Shown: positions 1 through 9,343 of the stretch, piece by piece
Position numbering within the stretch: position 1 is the stretch's first letter
How the letters are laid out: the number at the start of each line of letters is the position of its first letter
Source: Mycobacterium numidiamassiliense
GTDB taxonomy: Bacteria > Actinomycetota > Actinomycetes > Mycobacteriales > Mycobacteriaceae
NCBI RefSeq assembly: GCF_900157365.1
Contig: NZ_FUEZ01000004.1
Location: 979,066 to 1,043,065 of the forward strand
Direction of reading: 5' to 3'
Length of the DNA: 64,000 nt
Translations under genes and position numbers: made by a program
Notes under the pieces: generated by a model
The model's database searches: none
Told to the model about the DNA's origin: nothing
What the model saw: only the letters and a program-made list of their open reading frames with translations

Positions 1-2
1 AG

Positions 3-98
3 CTCCGTGTCTCCGATTTGCAGTACCGAACGGTGCAGGTGGGCATAGCACACCAGACCACCGGACGATGCGCAGAGCCGAAGGATCCCAATGAATAG
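3..98 (+). CDS. mceB: MceB-family protein, 3' end only
   Basis: The first bases read openly in frame 3 down to a TAG at 96-98, with strongly GC-biased third codon positions. The last 31 residues end in GRCAEPKDPNE. The stop overlaps the mceC start by 8 bases, the tight spacing usual inside mce operons, where mceB always precedes mceC. The assignment rests on position and codon bias, because too little protein is visible to identify a domain. Most of the gene, mceA and the yrbE permease genes would lie upstream of the window. Confidence 0.5.
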   Translation, partial: LRVSDLQYRTVQVGIAHQTTGRCAEPKDPNE

Positions 99-1173
99 GT
101 ACCGGGGCGCTCACCTCATCAAATCGGGCTTCATCGGCGCCGTCCTGATCATGCTGATCATCGCGGTCGGGCTGAACCCTGACCAATTGCTGCAACGGGC
201 CACCACGGTCCGCTATCAGGCGCTGTTCGCCGATGCCGGCGGTCTCGCGACCGGCAACGAGGTCACGGTCTCGGGAATGAAGGTCGGCACCGTGTCGGAG
301 ATGTCCCTTGACCATGGCGACGTTCTCGTGACGTTCACCGTCAAGGGGAACGTTCAGCTCGGGTCCGCCAGCACCGCGCACATCAGGACGGGTTCGCTGT
401 TGGGCCAGCGAATACTGACCCTGGAATCGGCCGGCAGCAACACATTACGTCCGATGACCGTCATCCCGGTGTCGCGCACCTCCTCGCCCTATTCGTTGTC
501 CGAGGCCGTGGAGAATCTCTCAAGCGACATCGAGGGGACCGATACCGGAGCGCTCAACCAGTCTCTTGACACGCTCTCCGCGACGCTGAATGAGATTGCG
601 CCGCAATTGGGTCCCGCGTTCGACGGGGTGACCCGGTTGTCCCAGACTCTCAATGCCCGCAATAAGAATTTGAGCGAGTTGCTCAAGGGCGCCGGCGATG
701 TCACCGGCATCCTGTCGCAACGCAGTCAGCAGCTCAACACGCTGATCCTCAACGCCAACGACCTGGTGTCGATGCTGGTGACGCGGCGGCAGGCGATCGT
801 GCGGTTGCTGGAGAGCACGTCGGCCGTTGCCACGCAGCTGACCGGCTTGGTGCACGACAACGAGTCGAAGCTGGCGCCATCGCTGAAGAAGCTGAACGAT
901 GTGACCGCCATTCTGCAGAAGAACCGCGACAACATCGCCAAATCCCTTCCCGGCTACGCGCAGCTCGGAAGGCAAGGCGGCGAGATCGTGTCCAGCGGGT
1001 TCTACTACAACCCGTTCATCCCGAACATCTTCTTCCTGCAGTTCTTCCAGTGGTTGTTCGACTACAGCTTCGGCTTCCGTGCCTATGGCCGGCCGGGCTC
1101 GCCGCCGGACAACGCCGGCCCGCGGGCGTTCTTCCCCTTCCCGTTCAACGCGATTCCGGGGGGATCGCAGTGA
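91..1173 (+). CDS. mceC: MceC-family substrate-binding protein of an mce importer
   Basis: A 360-residue Mce/MlaD-family protein with an N-terminal membrane anchor (about residues 12-30). The MlaD beta-barrel domain covers about residues 38-115 and includes GNEVTVSGMKVGTV. A long helical segment with repeated Leu/Asn heptads (about 130-280) would form the lipid tunnel, and the tail is aromatic and Pro/Gly-rich. It acts in the cell envelope as one of six Mce subunits carrying lipids or sterols to the YrbE permease. The Shine-Dalgarno sequence GAAGGA lies 7 bases before the ATG. The length resembles Mce4C rather than the longer Mce1C. Which numbered mce operon this belongs to cannot be told from the window. 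Confidence 0.9.
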   Translation: MNRYRGAHLIKSGFIGAVLIMLIIAVGLNPDQLLQRATTVRYQALFADAGGLATGNEVTVSGMKVGTVSEMSLDHGDVLVTFTVKGNVQLGSASTAHIRTGSLLGQRILTLESAGSNTLRPMTVIPVSRTSSPYSLSEAVENLSSDIEGTDTGALNQSLDTLSATLNEIAPQLGPAFDGVTRLSQTLNARNKNLSELLKGAGDVTGILSQRSQQLNTLILNANDLVSMLVTRRQAIVRLLESTSAVATQLTGLVHDNESKLAPSLKKLNDVTAILQKNRDNIAKSLPGYAQLGRQGGEIVSSGFYYNPFIPNIFFLQFFQWLFDYSFGFRAYGRPGSPPDNAGPRAFFPFPFNAIPGGSQ

Positions 1174-2597
1174 TGGCACGGCTTCCGGGGATTCCGCGCA
1201 GCAAGCTGAAGGTGGGCTTGGCGATTGTGTTGGTCGGACTGGTGGTGGTCGGCACGGGTATCGCCGTCCGCAACACCTTCTTCCGGGCGACGACAATCAC
1301 CGCGTACTTCCCGACCGCCACCGCGATCTACCCGGGTGACGATGTGCGGGTGTCGGGCATGAGGGTGGGCACCATCGATTCGATTCAGCCGCAGGGCACC
1401 CGGGCAAAGTTGGTGATGCATGTCGATCACGGGGTGAACATTCCGGCCGATGCCAAGGCGGTGATCGTCGCCCAGAATCTGGTGGCCGCACGCTACGTCC
1501 AGCTCACCCCGGCCTACCGGACCAGCGGTCCCACCATGCGTGACGGCGCGGTGATACCGATCGAGCGCACGGCGGTCCCAGTCGAGTGGGACCAGGTAAA
1601 GACCCAGTTGATGCGTCTGGCAACCGAATTGGGGCCAAACAGCAAGGTGTCGACGCCGTCGGTGTCGCGTTTCATCGACAGTGCCGCCGATGCGTTGGGC
1701 GGGGACAACGGTGAAAAGCTGAGGCAGACACTGGCTCAACTGTCGGGGGTGACGAGGGTCTTCGCCAACGGCAGCGGCAACCTCGTCGACATCATCAAGA
1801 ACCTGCAGACGTTTGTTGCGGCCTTGCGGGACAGCAACACCCAGATCGTGCAGTTCGACAACCATTTGGCGACCCTGACCAGCGTGCTTGACGACAACAA
1901 GTCGGATCTAGATGCGGCGCTGACGAACTTGTCGGACGCGGTCGGCGAGGTGCAGCGGTTCATCGCGGGCAGTCGGGACGCGACCGCGGAGCAGATCCAG
2001 CGGTTGGCAGACGTGACGCAGATTCTCGTCGACAACAAGATGGCTTTGAAAAACGTTCTGCACACCGCTCCGAACGGGATCGCGAACTTCTATAACAGCT
2101 ACGACCCGGATGTCGGGAACATTCGCGGTGGGGTCGGATTCCAGAACTTCAGCAACCCCACCTTCGCCCTCTGCTCAAATCTCGGAGCGCTGGAGAACGC
2201 CACCGCTGTCGAGAGCGGCAAGTTGTGCGGCCTGTACCTGACACCCGCGTTGAAGATCTTCAACCCGCTGTTTATCTTCAACTTCAACTATGTTCCGATT
2301 CCGGTCAACCCCTTCCTTGCGCCGGCGTTCGATCCGAAAAACGTTATCTACACCGAGGATCGGCTAAAGCCGGGCGGGGAGGGGCCCAAGCCGGTCCCGC
2401 CCGAGCTGCCGCCGTCGGTGTCCGCGTACACCGGTCTGCCGGGTGACGTCCCGAATCCGCAACCGGCGTCCGTGCCACTGGGGCGGATTCCGGGAGCTGC
2501 GATGCCCGAGCCGCCGCCGCCCAGCGTGCCGGTCGAGCCGCCCCCGGCTCCCTCGAACGTGCAGGACATGCTGCTCCCCGGAGGTCAGCAACCATGA
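1173..2597 (+). CDS. mceD: MceD-family protein
   Basis: A 474-residue Mce protein. The ATG overlaps the mceC stop (TGATG), which fixes the start and implies translational coupling. It has an N-terminal membrane segment (about residues 11-31), an MlaD domain with PGDDVRVSGMRVGTI (about 50-63), and the PVEWDQ motif near residue 131 that is typical of the MceD subgroup. The Mce helical domain reaches about residue 390 and is followed by about 80 Pro-rich residues. It should be one subunit of the Mce hexamer spanning the periplasm-like space. Confidence 0.9.
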   Translation: MARLPGIPRSKLKVGLAIVLVGLVVVGTGIAVRNTFFRATTITAYFPTATAIYPGDDVRVSGMRVGTIDSIQPQGTRAKLVMHVDHGVNIPADAKAVIVAQNLVAARYVQLTPAYRTSGPTMRDGAVIPIERTAVPVEWDQVKTQLMRLATELGPNSKVSTPSVSRFIDSAADALGGDNGEKLRQTLAQLSGVTRVFANGSGNLVDIIKNLQTFVAALRDSNTQIVQFDNHLATLTSVLDDNKSDLDAALTNLSDAVGEVQRFIAGSRDATAEQIQRLADVTQILVDNKMALKNVLHTAPNGIANFYNSYDPDVGNIRGGVGFQNFSNPTFALCSNLGALENATAVESGKLCGLYLTPALKIFNPLFIFNFNYVPIPVNPFLAPAFDPKNVIYTEDRLKPGGEGPKPVPPELPPSVSAYTGLPGDVPNPQPASVPLGRIPGAAMPEPPPPSVPVEPPPAPSNVQDMLLPGGQQP

Positions 2598-4042
2598 GCG
2601 CGCGCGTCGCCATTCGTAGGATGCTCGGCATCGGCAGCTGCGTCATGCTGACCGTGACCGGATGTGCCTTCAATGGCCTGAACTCGCTGCCGTTGCCCGG
2701 CGCGACCGGACGGGGGGCCGGCGCCAACGTCTACCACGTCGAGATCGCCAATGTCGGTCAGCTGGAAGCGAATTCGCCGGTGATGATCGACGACGTCATC
2801 GTCGGCAGCATCAGCAAGATGACGGTGCAGAATTGGCACGCCGACCTGGATATCTCGGTCAAACCCGGGGTTTCGATACCGGCGAACGCGGTCGCCCGTG
2901 TCGGCCAGACCAGCCTGCTGGGGTCCATGCATCTTGAGCTGGAGCCGCCGCTGGGCGAGCCAGGAACGGGCCGTCTGCAGCCGGGTGCCACCATCCCGCT
3001 GAGCCGCTCATCGACGTATCCGTCGACGGAGCAGACGCTTTCGTCGCTGTCGGTGCTCCTCAATGCCGGCGGGTTGGGCCAATTCGGTGACATCATCCAC
3101 AACTTCAACGGGGCGTTGTCCGGGCATGCGGGGGATCTCCGCGATCTGCTCAGCCGCCTCGATAGGTTCATCGGAACGCTGGACTCGCAGCGCGACAATC
3201 TGGTGACGTCGATCCAGGCGTTGAACCGCCTGAGTTCCACCTTCGCTGCGCAGCGCGATGTGATAAGCCAAGCGCTGGACAAGATTCCGCCGGCGCTGGA
3301 TGTGCTCACCAAGGAGCGGCCCCGCATCACCGAAGCGCTGAACAAGCTTGGGACATTCAGCAACACCACCGCCAGGCTGGTCAATGACGCCGGGGACGAC
3401 TTGGTCAAGAACCTGAAGAACCTCGCGCCGGCACTGGGTGCACTCGCCGATATCGGCCCGGAGCTCGACGCCGCGATTGCCTACGCGCCCACGTTCCCGT
3501 CGACCCAGGGCTTCATCGACCGGTTCATCCGGGGCGACTACGTCAATGGATACTTCGTCATCGACCTGACGAACGCCGGGCTGCGCAAGAGCATCCTGCT
3601 GGGCACCCACTGGGGACGCCTGGGTGCCGAGACGGTGCCGTTGCCCGGGGACCCGCCCTACCTGCAATTCAGGTACGGGGCCCCGCCCGGGGCACCTGGA
3701 GCACTCGTTGGTCCTGGCCCGGTTGGGATGCCGCTGCCCGGGCCCAATCCGCCACCCTTCGGGCCCGGACCGGCGGCGTCGCCCGCGATGTCGCCCGCGG
3801 GGCCGCTGCCCGGGCTACCGCCGCCGGGCTTCCTCAACCCGCTGAACGCGCAGTCCGCCGACGCCCCACCGCTGCCCGGGCCACTGCCCGGGCCGCCGCC
3901 GGGAGCCCAGCTGCCCGGGCCGCAACCCGCGGGACAGTTCCTGCCTGGGCCGCCGCCCGGGGCGCAGCTGCCCGGGCTGTTGCCCGATCAGGGTGCCCCG
4001 GTGCCGGGCGCAACCCCGGCGACGGATCAAGGAGGGCGCTGA
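2594..4042 (+). CDS. mceE: MceE-family lipoprotein (LprK-like)
   Basis: A 482-residue protein starting inside the end of mceD (4-base ATGA overlap). Its signal peptide ends in a lipobox, LTVTGC, with the acylated Cys at about residue 24, as in LprK (Mce1E). The Mce/MlaD domain covers about residues 45-125 and a helical tunnel region runs to about 345. The last 110 residues are a low-complexity Pro/Gly tail with near-repeats of PGPPPGAQLPG, probably a flexible wall-spanning linker. Lipidation would anchor this subunit to the outer face of the plasma membrane. Confidence 0.9.
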   Translation: MSARVAIRRMLGIGSCVMLTVTGCAFNGLNSLPLPGATGRGAGANVYHVEIANVGQLEANSPVMIDDVIVGSISKMTVQNWHADLDISVKPGVSIPANAVARVGQTSLLGSMHLELEPPLGEPGTGRLQPGATIPLSRSSTYPSTEQTLSSLSVLLNAGGLGQFGDIIHNFNGALSGHAGDLRDLLSRLDRFIGTLDSQRDNLVTSIQALNRLSSTFAAQRDVISQALDKIPPALDVLTKERPRITEALNKLGTFSNTTARLVNDAGDDLVKNLKNLAPALGALADIGPELDAAIAYAPTFPSTQGFIDRFIRGDYVNGYFVIDLTNAGLRKSILLGTHWGRLGAETVPLPGDPPYLQFRYGAPPGAPGALVGPGPVGMPLPGPNPPPFGPGPAASPAMSPAGPLPGLPPPGFLNPLNAQSADAPPLPGPLPGPPPGAQLPGPQPAGQFLPGPPPGAQLPGLLPDQGAPVPGATPATDQGGR

Positions 4043-5829
4043 TGCTGACTCGCTTTGTCCGTATCCAATTGGCGATCTTTACGCTCGTGGGAATCGTCGG
4101 CCTGATCGTCATGGTCGTGTGGTACATGCAGGTGCCGACGTTGCTGGGCATCGGCAAGATGACGGTCACCCTGGAGCTGCCCGCCACCGGCGGTCTGTAC
4201 CGGTTCTCCAACGTGACATATCGAGGGGTGCAGATGGGCAGGGTGACGGCGGTCGGGCTGACCCCCACCGGCGCGCAAGCCACTCTGTCCCTTGACACTT
4301 CGCCGAAGATTCCCGCGGATCTGAAGGCGGAGGTGCTCAGCATCTCCGCGGTGGGCGAGTACTACGTAGACCTACGGCCGAAAAACGACTCGGCGCCGTA
4401 TCTGCACGACGGTTCCGTGATCCCGACGAGCCAGACGACCCTGCCGCAGCCGATTGGTCCCGTGCTCGATCAGACCAATGCCTTGATCAAGAGCATTCCC
4501 AAGGACAAGCTCAGCACGCTGCTCGACGAGACATACAAGGGATTCAACGGCGCCGGCTACGATTTCCAGTCGTTGTTCGATTCGTCGGCTCAACTCTCCC
4601 ATGACCTCAACGGCGTCTCAGACCAGACGAAGGCGCTGACCGAGGACACCGGACCCTTCCTCGACGCGCAGGCCCAGACCGCCGACTCGATCCGCACCTG
4701 GGCGCGTAGCCTCGCCGGATTCACCGGGCAAGTGGCCAAGGACGATCCACAGTTCCGCACTCTGCTCAAGAAGGGGCCCGGGGCCTTCGACGAGACGTCG
4801 CAACTGCTCGATCAGATCAAGCCGACGCTGCCGGTACTGCTCGCCAACCTCACCACGATCGGTCAGATCGGCGTGGCGTACCACGCCTCGATTGAGCAGC
4901 TGCTGGTGTTGCTGCCGCCGTTTACCGCGATGATTCAGTCCTTCCTCCCCACCAAGACGGTGACGGGGTTGCCCACGGGCGCCTTCAATCTCGTCATCAG
5001 TGACCCACCGGCGTGCACCGTGGGCTTCCTGCCGCCGAGCCAGTGGCGCTCCCCGGCCGACACCCGCACGATAGACACGCCAGACGGGCTGTACTGCAAG
5101 CTGCCGCAAGACTCACCCATCGGGGTGCGCGGCGCGCGCAACTACCCCTGTATGGAGCGGCCCGGAAAGCGCGCGCCGACCGTCGAAATCTGCGAGAGCG
5201 ACAAGCCATTCGAACCGCTCGCCATGAGGCAGCACACGTTCGGTACCTACCCGCTTGACCCCAACCTCATCGCGCAGGGCATCCCACCGGACGACCGGAT
5301 GAACTACAACCGGGAAAGAATCTTCGGGCCGGTGGAAGGCACGCCAATGCCGCCGGGAGCAGTTCCCCGGGGACCGGGGGCGCCGCCTCCGCCGGGGGCA
5401 CCACCGCCCGGGCCGCCGATCCCCGCGGCGACGATGGGCGAGGTCTCTCCCATTGCGCCGCTTGATGTTCCGTCGTCCCCAGCCGAATTGCCAGGGCCGA
5501 GCACAGCGACGCCCATGCCGGCCATGTTTCCCTTCGCTCCGCCGCCGCCCCCGGCGGCGCCGGTTGACGCGCCGCCGGCCGATGCGCCGGCGCCCGCGCC
5601 TGGTGACGCGCCGGCCCCAGCGGCTGCACCGAGCGGAGGGCCATCAGGACCGATGGCAGCGCCAAGTGCGTTCGGACGCAACGCGTCCCAGCCCGGTCCG
5701 TCGGTGGCCATCGCTCAATATGATCCGCACACCGGTACTTACGTCGCGCCGGACGGTCAGGTATACCGCCAATCGGATCTGGTGACGAAGAAGGCGCCCA
5801 AGACGTGGCAGGACATGTTCACCACGTAG
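4042..5829 (+). CDS. mceF: MceF-family protein with Pro/Ala-rich tail
   Basis: Last gene of the mce operon, 595 residues. The ATG abuts the mceE stop in TGATG. A membrane anchor lies at about residues 9-29, an MlaD domain at about 38-115 and a helical domain to about 320, followed by a Cys-containing segment. A Pro/Ala-rich stretch (about 430-545) is typical of mycobacterial MceF C-termini. The final residues are polar again (YDPHTGTYVAPDG). It should form part of the same envelope importer. The next genes are convergent, so the operon ends here. Confidence 0.9.
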   Translation: MLTRFVRIQLAIFTLVGIVGLIVMVVWYMQVPTLLGIGKMTVTLELPATGGLYRFSNVTYRGVQMGRVTAVGLTPTGAQATLSLDTSPKIPADLKAEVLSISAVGEYYVDLRPKNDSAPYLHDGSVIPTSQTTLPQPIGPVLDQTNALIKSIPKDKLSTLLDETYKGFNGAGYDFQSLFDSSAQLSHDLNGVSDQTKALTEDTGPFLDAQAQTADSIRTWARSLAGFTGQVAKDDPQFRTLLKKGPGAFDETSQLLDQIKPTLPVLLANLTTIGQIGVAYHASIEQLLVLLPPFTAMIQSFLPTKTVTGLPTGAFNLVISDPPACTVGFLPPSQWRSPADTRTIDTPDGLYCKLPQDSPIGVRGARNYPCMERPGKRAPTVEICESDKPFEPLAMRQHTFGTYPLDPNLIAQGIPPDDRMNYNRERIFGPVEGTPMPPGAVPRGPGAPPPPGAPPPGPPIPAATMGEVSPIAPLDVPSSPAELPGPSTATPMPAMFPFAPPPPPAAPVDAPPADAPAPAPGDAPAPAAAPSGGPSGPMAAPSAFGRNASQPGPSVAIAQYDPHTGTYVAPDGQVYRQSDLVTKKAPKTWQDMFTT

Positions 5830-5844
5830 CGTGCCCGTGGCACG
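5830..5844. terminator. short hairpin between convergent genes
   Basis: CGTGCC and GGCACG flank a 3-base loop directly after the mceF stop, in a 66-base gap between convergent genes. There is no U-tract, so termination here is only a suggestion. Confidence 0.25.
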
Positions 5845-5895
5845 GCCGTGTTCGTCTTCAAAAGGTCTGTGCGCCTTCAGTTTTGGCGCAGCGGA

Positions 5896-6411
5896 TCAGT
5901 TGATCTGGTCGAGCCTGATGGGCTGCTCGATATCCAGCGGGAGATTGTTGTTGCACGCGCCGGCCGGACCGATCGTACGGTCGTCCCCGCGAAAAACGGG
6001 CGACCCCAGCTTGTTGACCCCGGTCACCGGGTCCGCGGGATAGAACATGATGTAGTCCGTGGCGGGGTGCGTGGTGCCGTCTTGGCAAGTCTCCCAGTTC
6101 GGGATGTCGCGTTTGAGGTACCAGTTGAGGCCGTCGAACATCCTTACCGGTGCGCTCCAGCCCTGGTCGCTGACGACCTCGCCGGTGCAATCGTAGGCGT
6201 TGGTGCACGAGGTTGTGATCTTCCAGGTGCTTCGCACCGTTGCCTCTTGGTGGTAGATCTGCCGTGTTCTCGCCCATTCTCCGACCACCGTGGCGGTATA
6301 CGTGCCGTTGATGGCCGCGTTGTAGGCCCGCGCCGACGGGGCCATGCCCACGCCGCCGACGACGCCGGCGGTCGCCAGTGCCGCGCTAAGCGCCACGCTC
6401 ATGGAACGCAT
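5896..6411 (-). CDS. secreted mycobacterial protein of unknown function
   Basis: A 171-residue protein with a signal peptide ending near PSARA (about residues 1-29), followed by a mature domain starting YNAAINGTYTATVVGEW and containing four Cys that could pair. I chose the ATG at 6411 because GGAG sits 6 bases upstream; a GTG three bases earlier is too close to it. No catalytic motif is recognised. It lies between mceF (convergent) and two Mce-associated genes on the same strand, which suggests an envelope role, but that is inference. Confidence 0.75.
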   Translation of the reverse strand: MRSMSVALSAALATAGVVGGVGMAPSARAYNAAINGTYTATVVGEWARTRQIYHQEATVRSTWKITTSCTNAYDCTGEVVSDQGWSAPVRMFDGLNWYLKRDIPNWETCQDGTTHPATDYIMFYPADPVTGVNKLGSPVFRGDDRTIGPAGACNNNLPLDIEQPIRLDQIN

Positions 6412-6504
6412 CACGTGCTCCTCGACGCGCTAAATGTCGCCATTCTCAAGCGAACTCGAATTCACAGACTAACACCGTTGCCACATATTACGGAATGGTT
6501 TCGA

Positions 6505-7089
6505 TCAAGGCTTACCCCCGCCCACCGCCTCTAAATTGTCGATAAGCCATGCGCCATTAACCCGCGTGAGTGCCACCCTGAGGCTGCTCGTCGTGACGAC
6601 CGGATCAGGTTTGTCCTTGCTCATGGTCTTCAGTTTCAGGAAGGCGAGGACGACAGCGGAATTCGGGTGCATTTCCGCTACCGCGGCCTTGATCACCGTG
6701 GCGGTGGTGGTGACCAGGCCGCGCTGCGCCGAAATCCCGACGATCTTCTCGGCGAACCGTTGGTAGTAGGGCAGGTAGCTGTCGGTGACCCGGGATTTGG
6801 CGTTGTCGAAATCCCGGGTGAGGGTGTCCGGCGAGTACGACAGGAGCGCCACCGCGCCGTCGCTCGCGGCCTTGATCACCTGATGTACGGCGGCGTCGTC
6901 GGTTTGCAAGTCCGATCGGTACACGGAGTAGAAATAACCGGCAGCAAACCCCGTCGCGGCGACAAGCGCCAACGCCAGCAGAATCGCGCGCCACCGCGCC
7001 AGGCACCGACGCAGCCAGCGTCCCACGCCGCGCAGCCGGTTCGAGGGGCCGGCTGCCGGCTCCCGGGCGACCTCCTCCTCAACGATCAC
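6505..7089 (-). CDS. Mce-associated membrane protein (short type)
   Basis: A 194-residue protein with a basic N-terminus, one transmembrane helix (about residues 34-54) and an extracytoplasmic domain of the SnoaL/NTF2-like fold found in Mce-associated (Mas) proteins. Diagnostic segments are LLSYSPDTLTRDFDNAKSR and the closing NGAWLIDNLEA. The GTG start overlaps the stop of the upstream Mas gene by 4 bases. Mas proteins such as Rv0175-Rv0178 accompany mce operons and are thought to stabilise the complex. A close relative lies at 19803-20507. Confidence 0.85.
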   Translation of the reverse strand: MIVEEEVAREPAAGPSNRLRGVGRWLRRCLARWRAILLALALVAATGFAAGYFYSVYRSDLQTDDAAVHQVIKAASDGAVALLSYSPDTLTRDFDNAKSRVTDSYLPYYQRFAEKIVGISAQRGLVTTTATVIKAAVAEMHPNSAVVLAFLKLKTMSKDKPDPVVTTSSLRVALTRVNGAWLIDNLEAVGGGKP

Positions 7090-7799
7090 TGGACGAACTC
7101 GACCCTGGAAACCTTGAGTTGCTCGCCGTCCCTGTCGACGTCCACGACGATCCGCACGTTCTTCGATTCGGGCTTGGCGCCGCCGGGCTTGCTGAGCTCA
7201 GTCTTCGCAGCAATCAGCACAATTGCCGAATCGGTGGTCATGGATTGCACCGCGACGGCCTGTACCGTGCCCTTGCTGTTGGCCTTCGAATCCTCGACGG
7301 CCTTGACGAAATCCTCGGCGGACAGCAATATCCCGGCCTTGAATTGCCCGGTCGTCTCGTCGACGAACCGCTGCACATCGGCCCTCGCCGTAGTGGCGTT
7401 GATATTCAGCATGAGCAGGATCGATTTACGGGCCGCCGTGGCGAACTCCGCAGTGCGCTGCCTTTGCTGGACGACATCACGGTGATTTGCCAGCAAATAG
7501 CCAGTCGCCGCAAGTGACGCGCAGATGCACGCGAGCGCAGCCAGCACCGCGAGCGCTGTTCGGCCGGGGTGTCGCGGCTTCCGCGCCGGGTCCGACGCCG
7601 CCGCCGTCGTGCTCTCGCCCCCGGCATCGGTCGCTTCGGCAAGTTGGCGCAGCTGTAGCGCACGGGCGCGAGCCGCCTCCGCGCGCGCTTCGGCCTGCGC
7701 AAGTTCGTCGGCTTCGTCAGCAGGCGTCGTCGGCGACAGGCCCGCACCGTCCGGATCGTCGATGTCGGGCGTCTCAGCCAGGGGTTCTCGCGGCGGCAT
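7086..7799 (-). CDS. Mce-associated membrane protein (long type)
   Basis: A 237-residue protein whose N-terminal 80 residues are acidic, Ala-rich and probably coiled coil. A transmembrane helix (about 82-102) and a Mas domain follow, with QRQRTAEFATAARKSI and the ending LKVSRVEFVQ. A strong Shine-Dalgarno (GAGGAGG) precedes the ATG at 7799. It forms a two-gene unit with the short Mas gene downstream. The same long-short pair recurs at 18748-20507, where the C-terminus reads LKISKVEFVP, so the pair has been duplicated. Confidence 0.85.
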   Translation of the reverse strand: MPPREPLAETPDIDDPDGAGLSPTTPADEADELAQAEARAEAARARALQLRQLAEATDAGGESTTAAASDPARKPRHPGRTALAVLAALACICASLAATGYLLANHRDVVQQRQRTAEFATAARKSILLMLNINATTARADVQRFVDETTGQFKAGILLSAEDFVKAVEDSKANSKGTVQAVAVQSMTTDSAIVLIAAKTELSKPGGAKPESKNVRIVVDVDRDGEQLKVSRVEFVQ

Positions 7800-7948
7800 G
7801 GATCACCTCCTCGTCCCACCGGTCGGAGAGCCACGTTATCACTGGCAGACGGTATGCCAGCGCCACGAGCAGCGACATTCAATTGCCGAGTTCTCCGAAA
7901 GGCAGAATTTCCCTCCCAATTTCCTTTCCGGCGTGGCAAAGTAATCTC

Positions 7949-8353
7949 GTGCGATTCATCGTGGCATCACTTGCCGCATTGCTGGGCCTGAGCCTGTTAC
8001 CGGCCCCGCTTGCGGTCGCCGGTCCGAGTAGTTGTGACTACCCGGACTGCACCCCGGGCATCATTCCCAATCGGGTGCTCGGTGCGCCCTGCGACAACAG
8101 CACCTACTACGTATTCGGGACCGCCGACTACAACATCTCCTTCGCCACCCAGCCGGGGCGGCTGATGTTCTGCGGTTCCCCTCGACGCTATGAGCCCCGG
8201 TGGTTCCGCTCACCGCCGATGGCCGGCGTCAAGAACGAGGGTGACTCATGCGTCGACTGGCCGACGTACTACGTCGCGCAGGCGCCGGACGGCCTCTTCC
8301 TGGTCTGCAACGCGCATGACGCCGTGCAGGTCTGGGAGCGCGGCGACACCTAG
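7949..8353 (+). CDS. small Cys-rich secreted protein
   Basis: The GTG at 7949 gives 134 residues: a signal peptide (about 1-25, ending LAVAG) and a mature part with six Cys, including SSCDYPDC, probably disulfide-linked. A longer reading upstream is possible in frame but has no signal peptide at its N-terminus and opposes the divergent Mas gene. The Shine-Dalgarno is poor. Function is unknown; it looks like one of the many small exported mycobacterial proteins. Confidence 0.6.
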   Translation: MRFIVASLAALLGLSLLPAPLAVAGPSSCDYPDCTPGIIPNRVLGAPCDNSTYYVFGTADYNISFATQPGRLMFCGSPRRYEPRWFRSPPMAGVKNEGDSCVDWPTYYVAQAPDGLFLVCNAHDAVQVWERGDT

Positions 8354-8360
8354 GCCGAAC

Positions 8361-8651
8361 TCAGGGCAGGGTGTTTGGGATCTCCGGCCAGTCCTGGAAG
8401 GGGCTGGGTCCCCAGTAATCGTTGGTGTGGATCGTGCCGTCGAGGGCGCGATGGTGCGCGTCGTGGCAGGTGTTCGGCTCCCAGTTGGGTCCCCAGTCCG
8501 GGTTCCACGGATTGGGCGGGCACCAGTAATACCCCACGAACGGCCAGGGGGGATTGTCCGCCTGAGCGTTGCTCGCGGCGCCCACGCTCGTCATACCGAG
8601 TCCGGTGGTGACCAGGATCGCTGCGGCAGCGGCGCGCGCAACTGTGTTCAT
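8361..8651 (-). CDS. small Trp/Pro-rich secreted protein
   Basis: A 96-residue protein with a signal peptide (MNTVARAAAAAILV to about ASNAQA) and a short mature part rich in Trp, Pro and Asn with two Cys (YYWCPPNPWNPDWGP). I preferred the ATG at 8651 because it places the signal sequence at the N-terminus; an in-frame ATG at 8675 is possible. Convergent with the preceding secreted gene, 7 bases apart. No function recognised. Confidence 0.6.
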   Translation of the reverse strand: MNTVARAAAAAILVTTGLGMTSVGAASNAQADNPPWPFVGYYWCPPNPWNPDWGPNWEPNTCHDAHHRALDGTIHTNDYWGPSPFQDWPEIPNTLP

Positions 8652-8705
8652 AGCTGAACGGTACCTGAGCCCCACGGCGACACAAAGAGATTCGGGCCAA
8701 TGGGG

Positions 8706-9320
8706 TTAAGCACCGCGCTCAGTGTGCGGGTCTTGATGTAGCCGAAGCAGGCGCCGGCTCATGTCGATGAGCCGGTCGAGCAGCGTGTCGTCATCGATAT
8801 CGGCGACCAGCGGGTGCATGACGGCGGTGCTGATCGCGCCGGAGAACATGGCCGCCTCGATCCGGCCGTCGAGGCCGGCATCGCTCAGCAGCACGCGGTA
8901 GAGGCGCTCCATAAAGCGTTGGAACGGTTCATGTTCGGCCAGCAGGCGGACCACGACCGGATCCCATTGCAGCGTCCGCACCAACCGGCGGTCGCGCACC
9001 GCCATCTCGACGGTGCTTACCAGGAGCGCGTCGCGGGCTTCTGGGCCGTTGCCGTGCGCCTCGGCCTCCTCGAGTGCCGGACTCAGCCGGCCGAGTTCGC
9101 GCTCGGTGACCGCGATGACGATCTGGTCCTTGGTCCGAAATTGGTGGTAGACAGCAGCTTTCGTGATTCCTACGGCGTCCGCGATCATCTGCAGCGACGT
9201 GCCGCTGACACCGTGCTGCGCAAACAGGTCCAGCGCAGCATCGAGCACACGCGTACGGGCGGCGCTGTACTGCACGACCCGCAGCTCCCCGTCGTCGACC
9301 GGCTGTCGAGCTGTTGTCAC
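8706..9320 (-). CDS. TetR-family transcriptional regulator
   Basis: A 204-residue TetR repressor. The N-terminal helix-turn-helix domain is at about residues 20-66 (TSLQMIADAVGITKAAVYHQF), followed by an all-helical ligand-binding and dimerisation domain without recognisable ligand specificity. It starts at a GTG and is transcribed away from the membrane-protein operon at 9419. The 98-base gap holds a perfect palindrome, so it most likely represses that operon and itself. The inducer is unknown. Confidence 0.88.
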   Translation of the reverse strand: MTTARQPVDDGELRVVQYSAARTRVLDAALDLFAQHGVSGTSLQMIADAVGITKAAVYHQFRTKDQIVIAVTERELGRLSPALEEAEAHGNGPEARDALLVSTVEMAVRDRRLVRTLQWDPVVVRLLAEHEPFQRFMERLYRVLLSDAGLDGRIEAAMFSGAISTAVMHPLVADIDDDTLLDRLIDMSRRLLRLHQDPHTERGA

Positions 9321-9343
9321 CCAACGAGACTAGACGATGGCTA

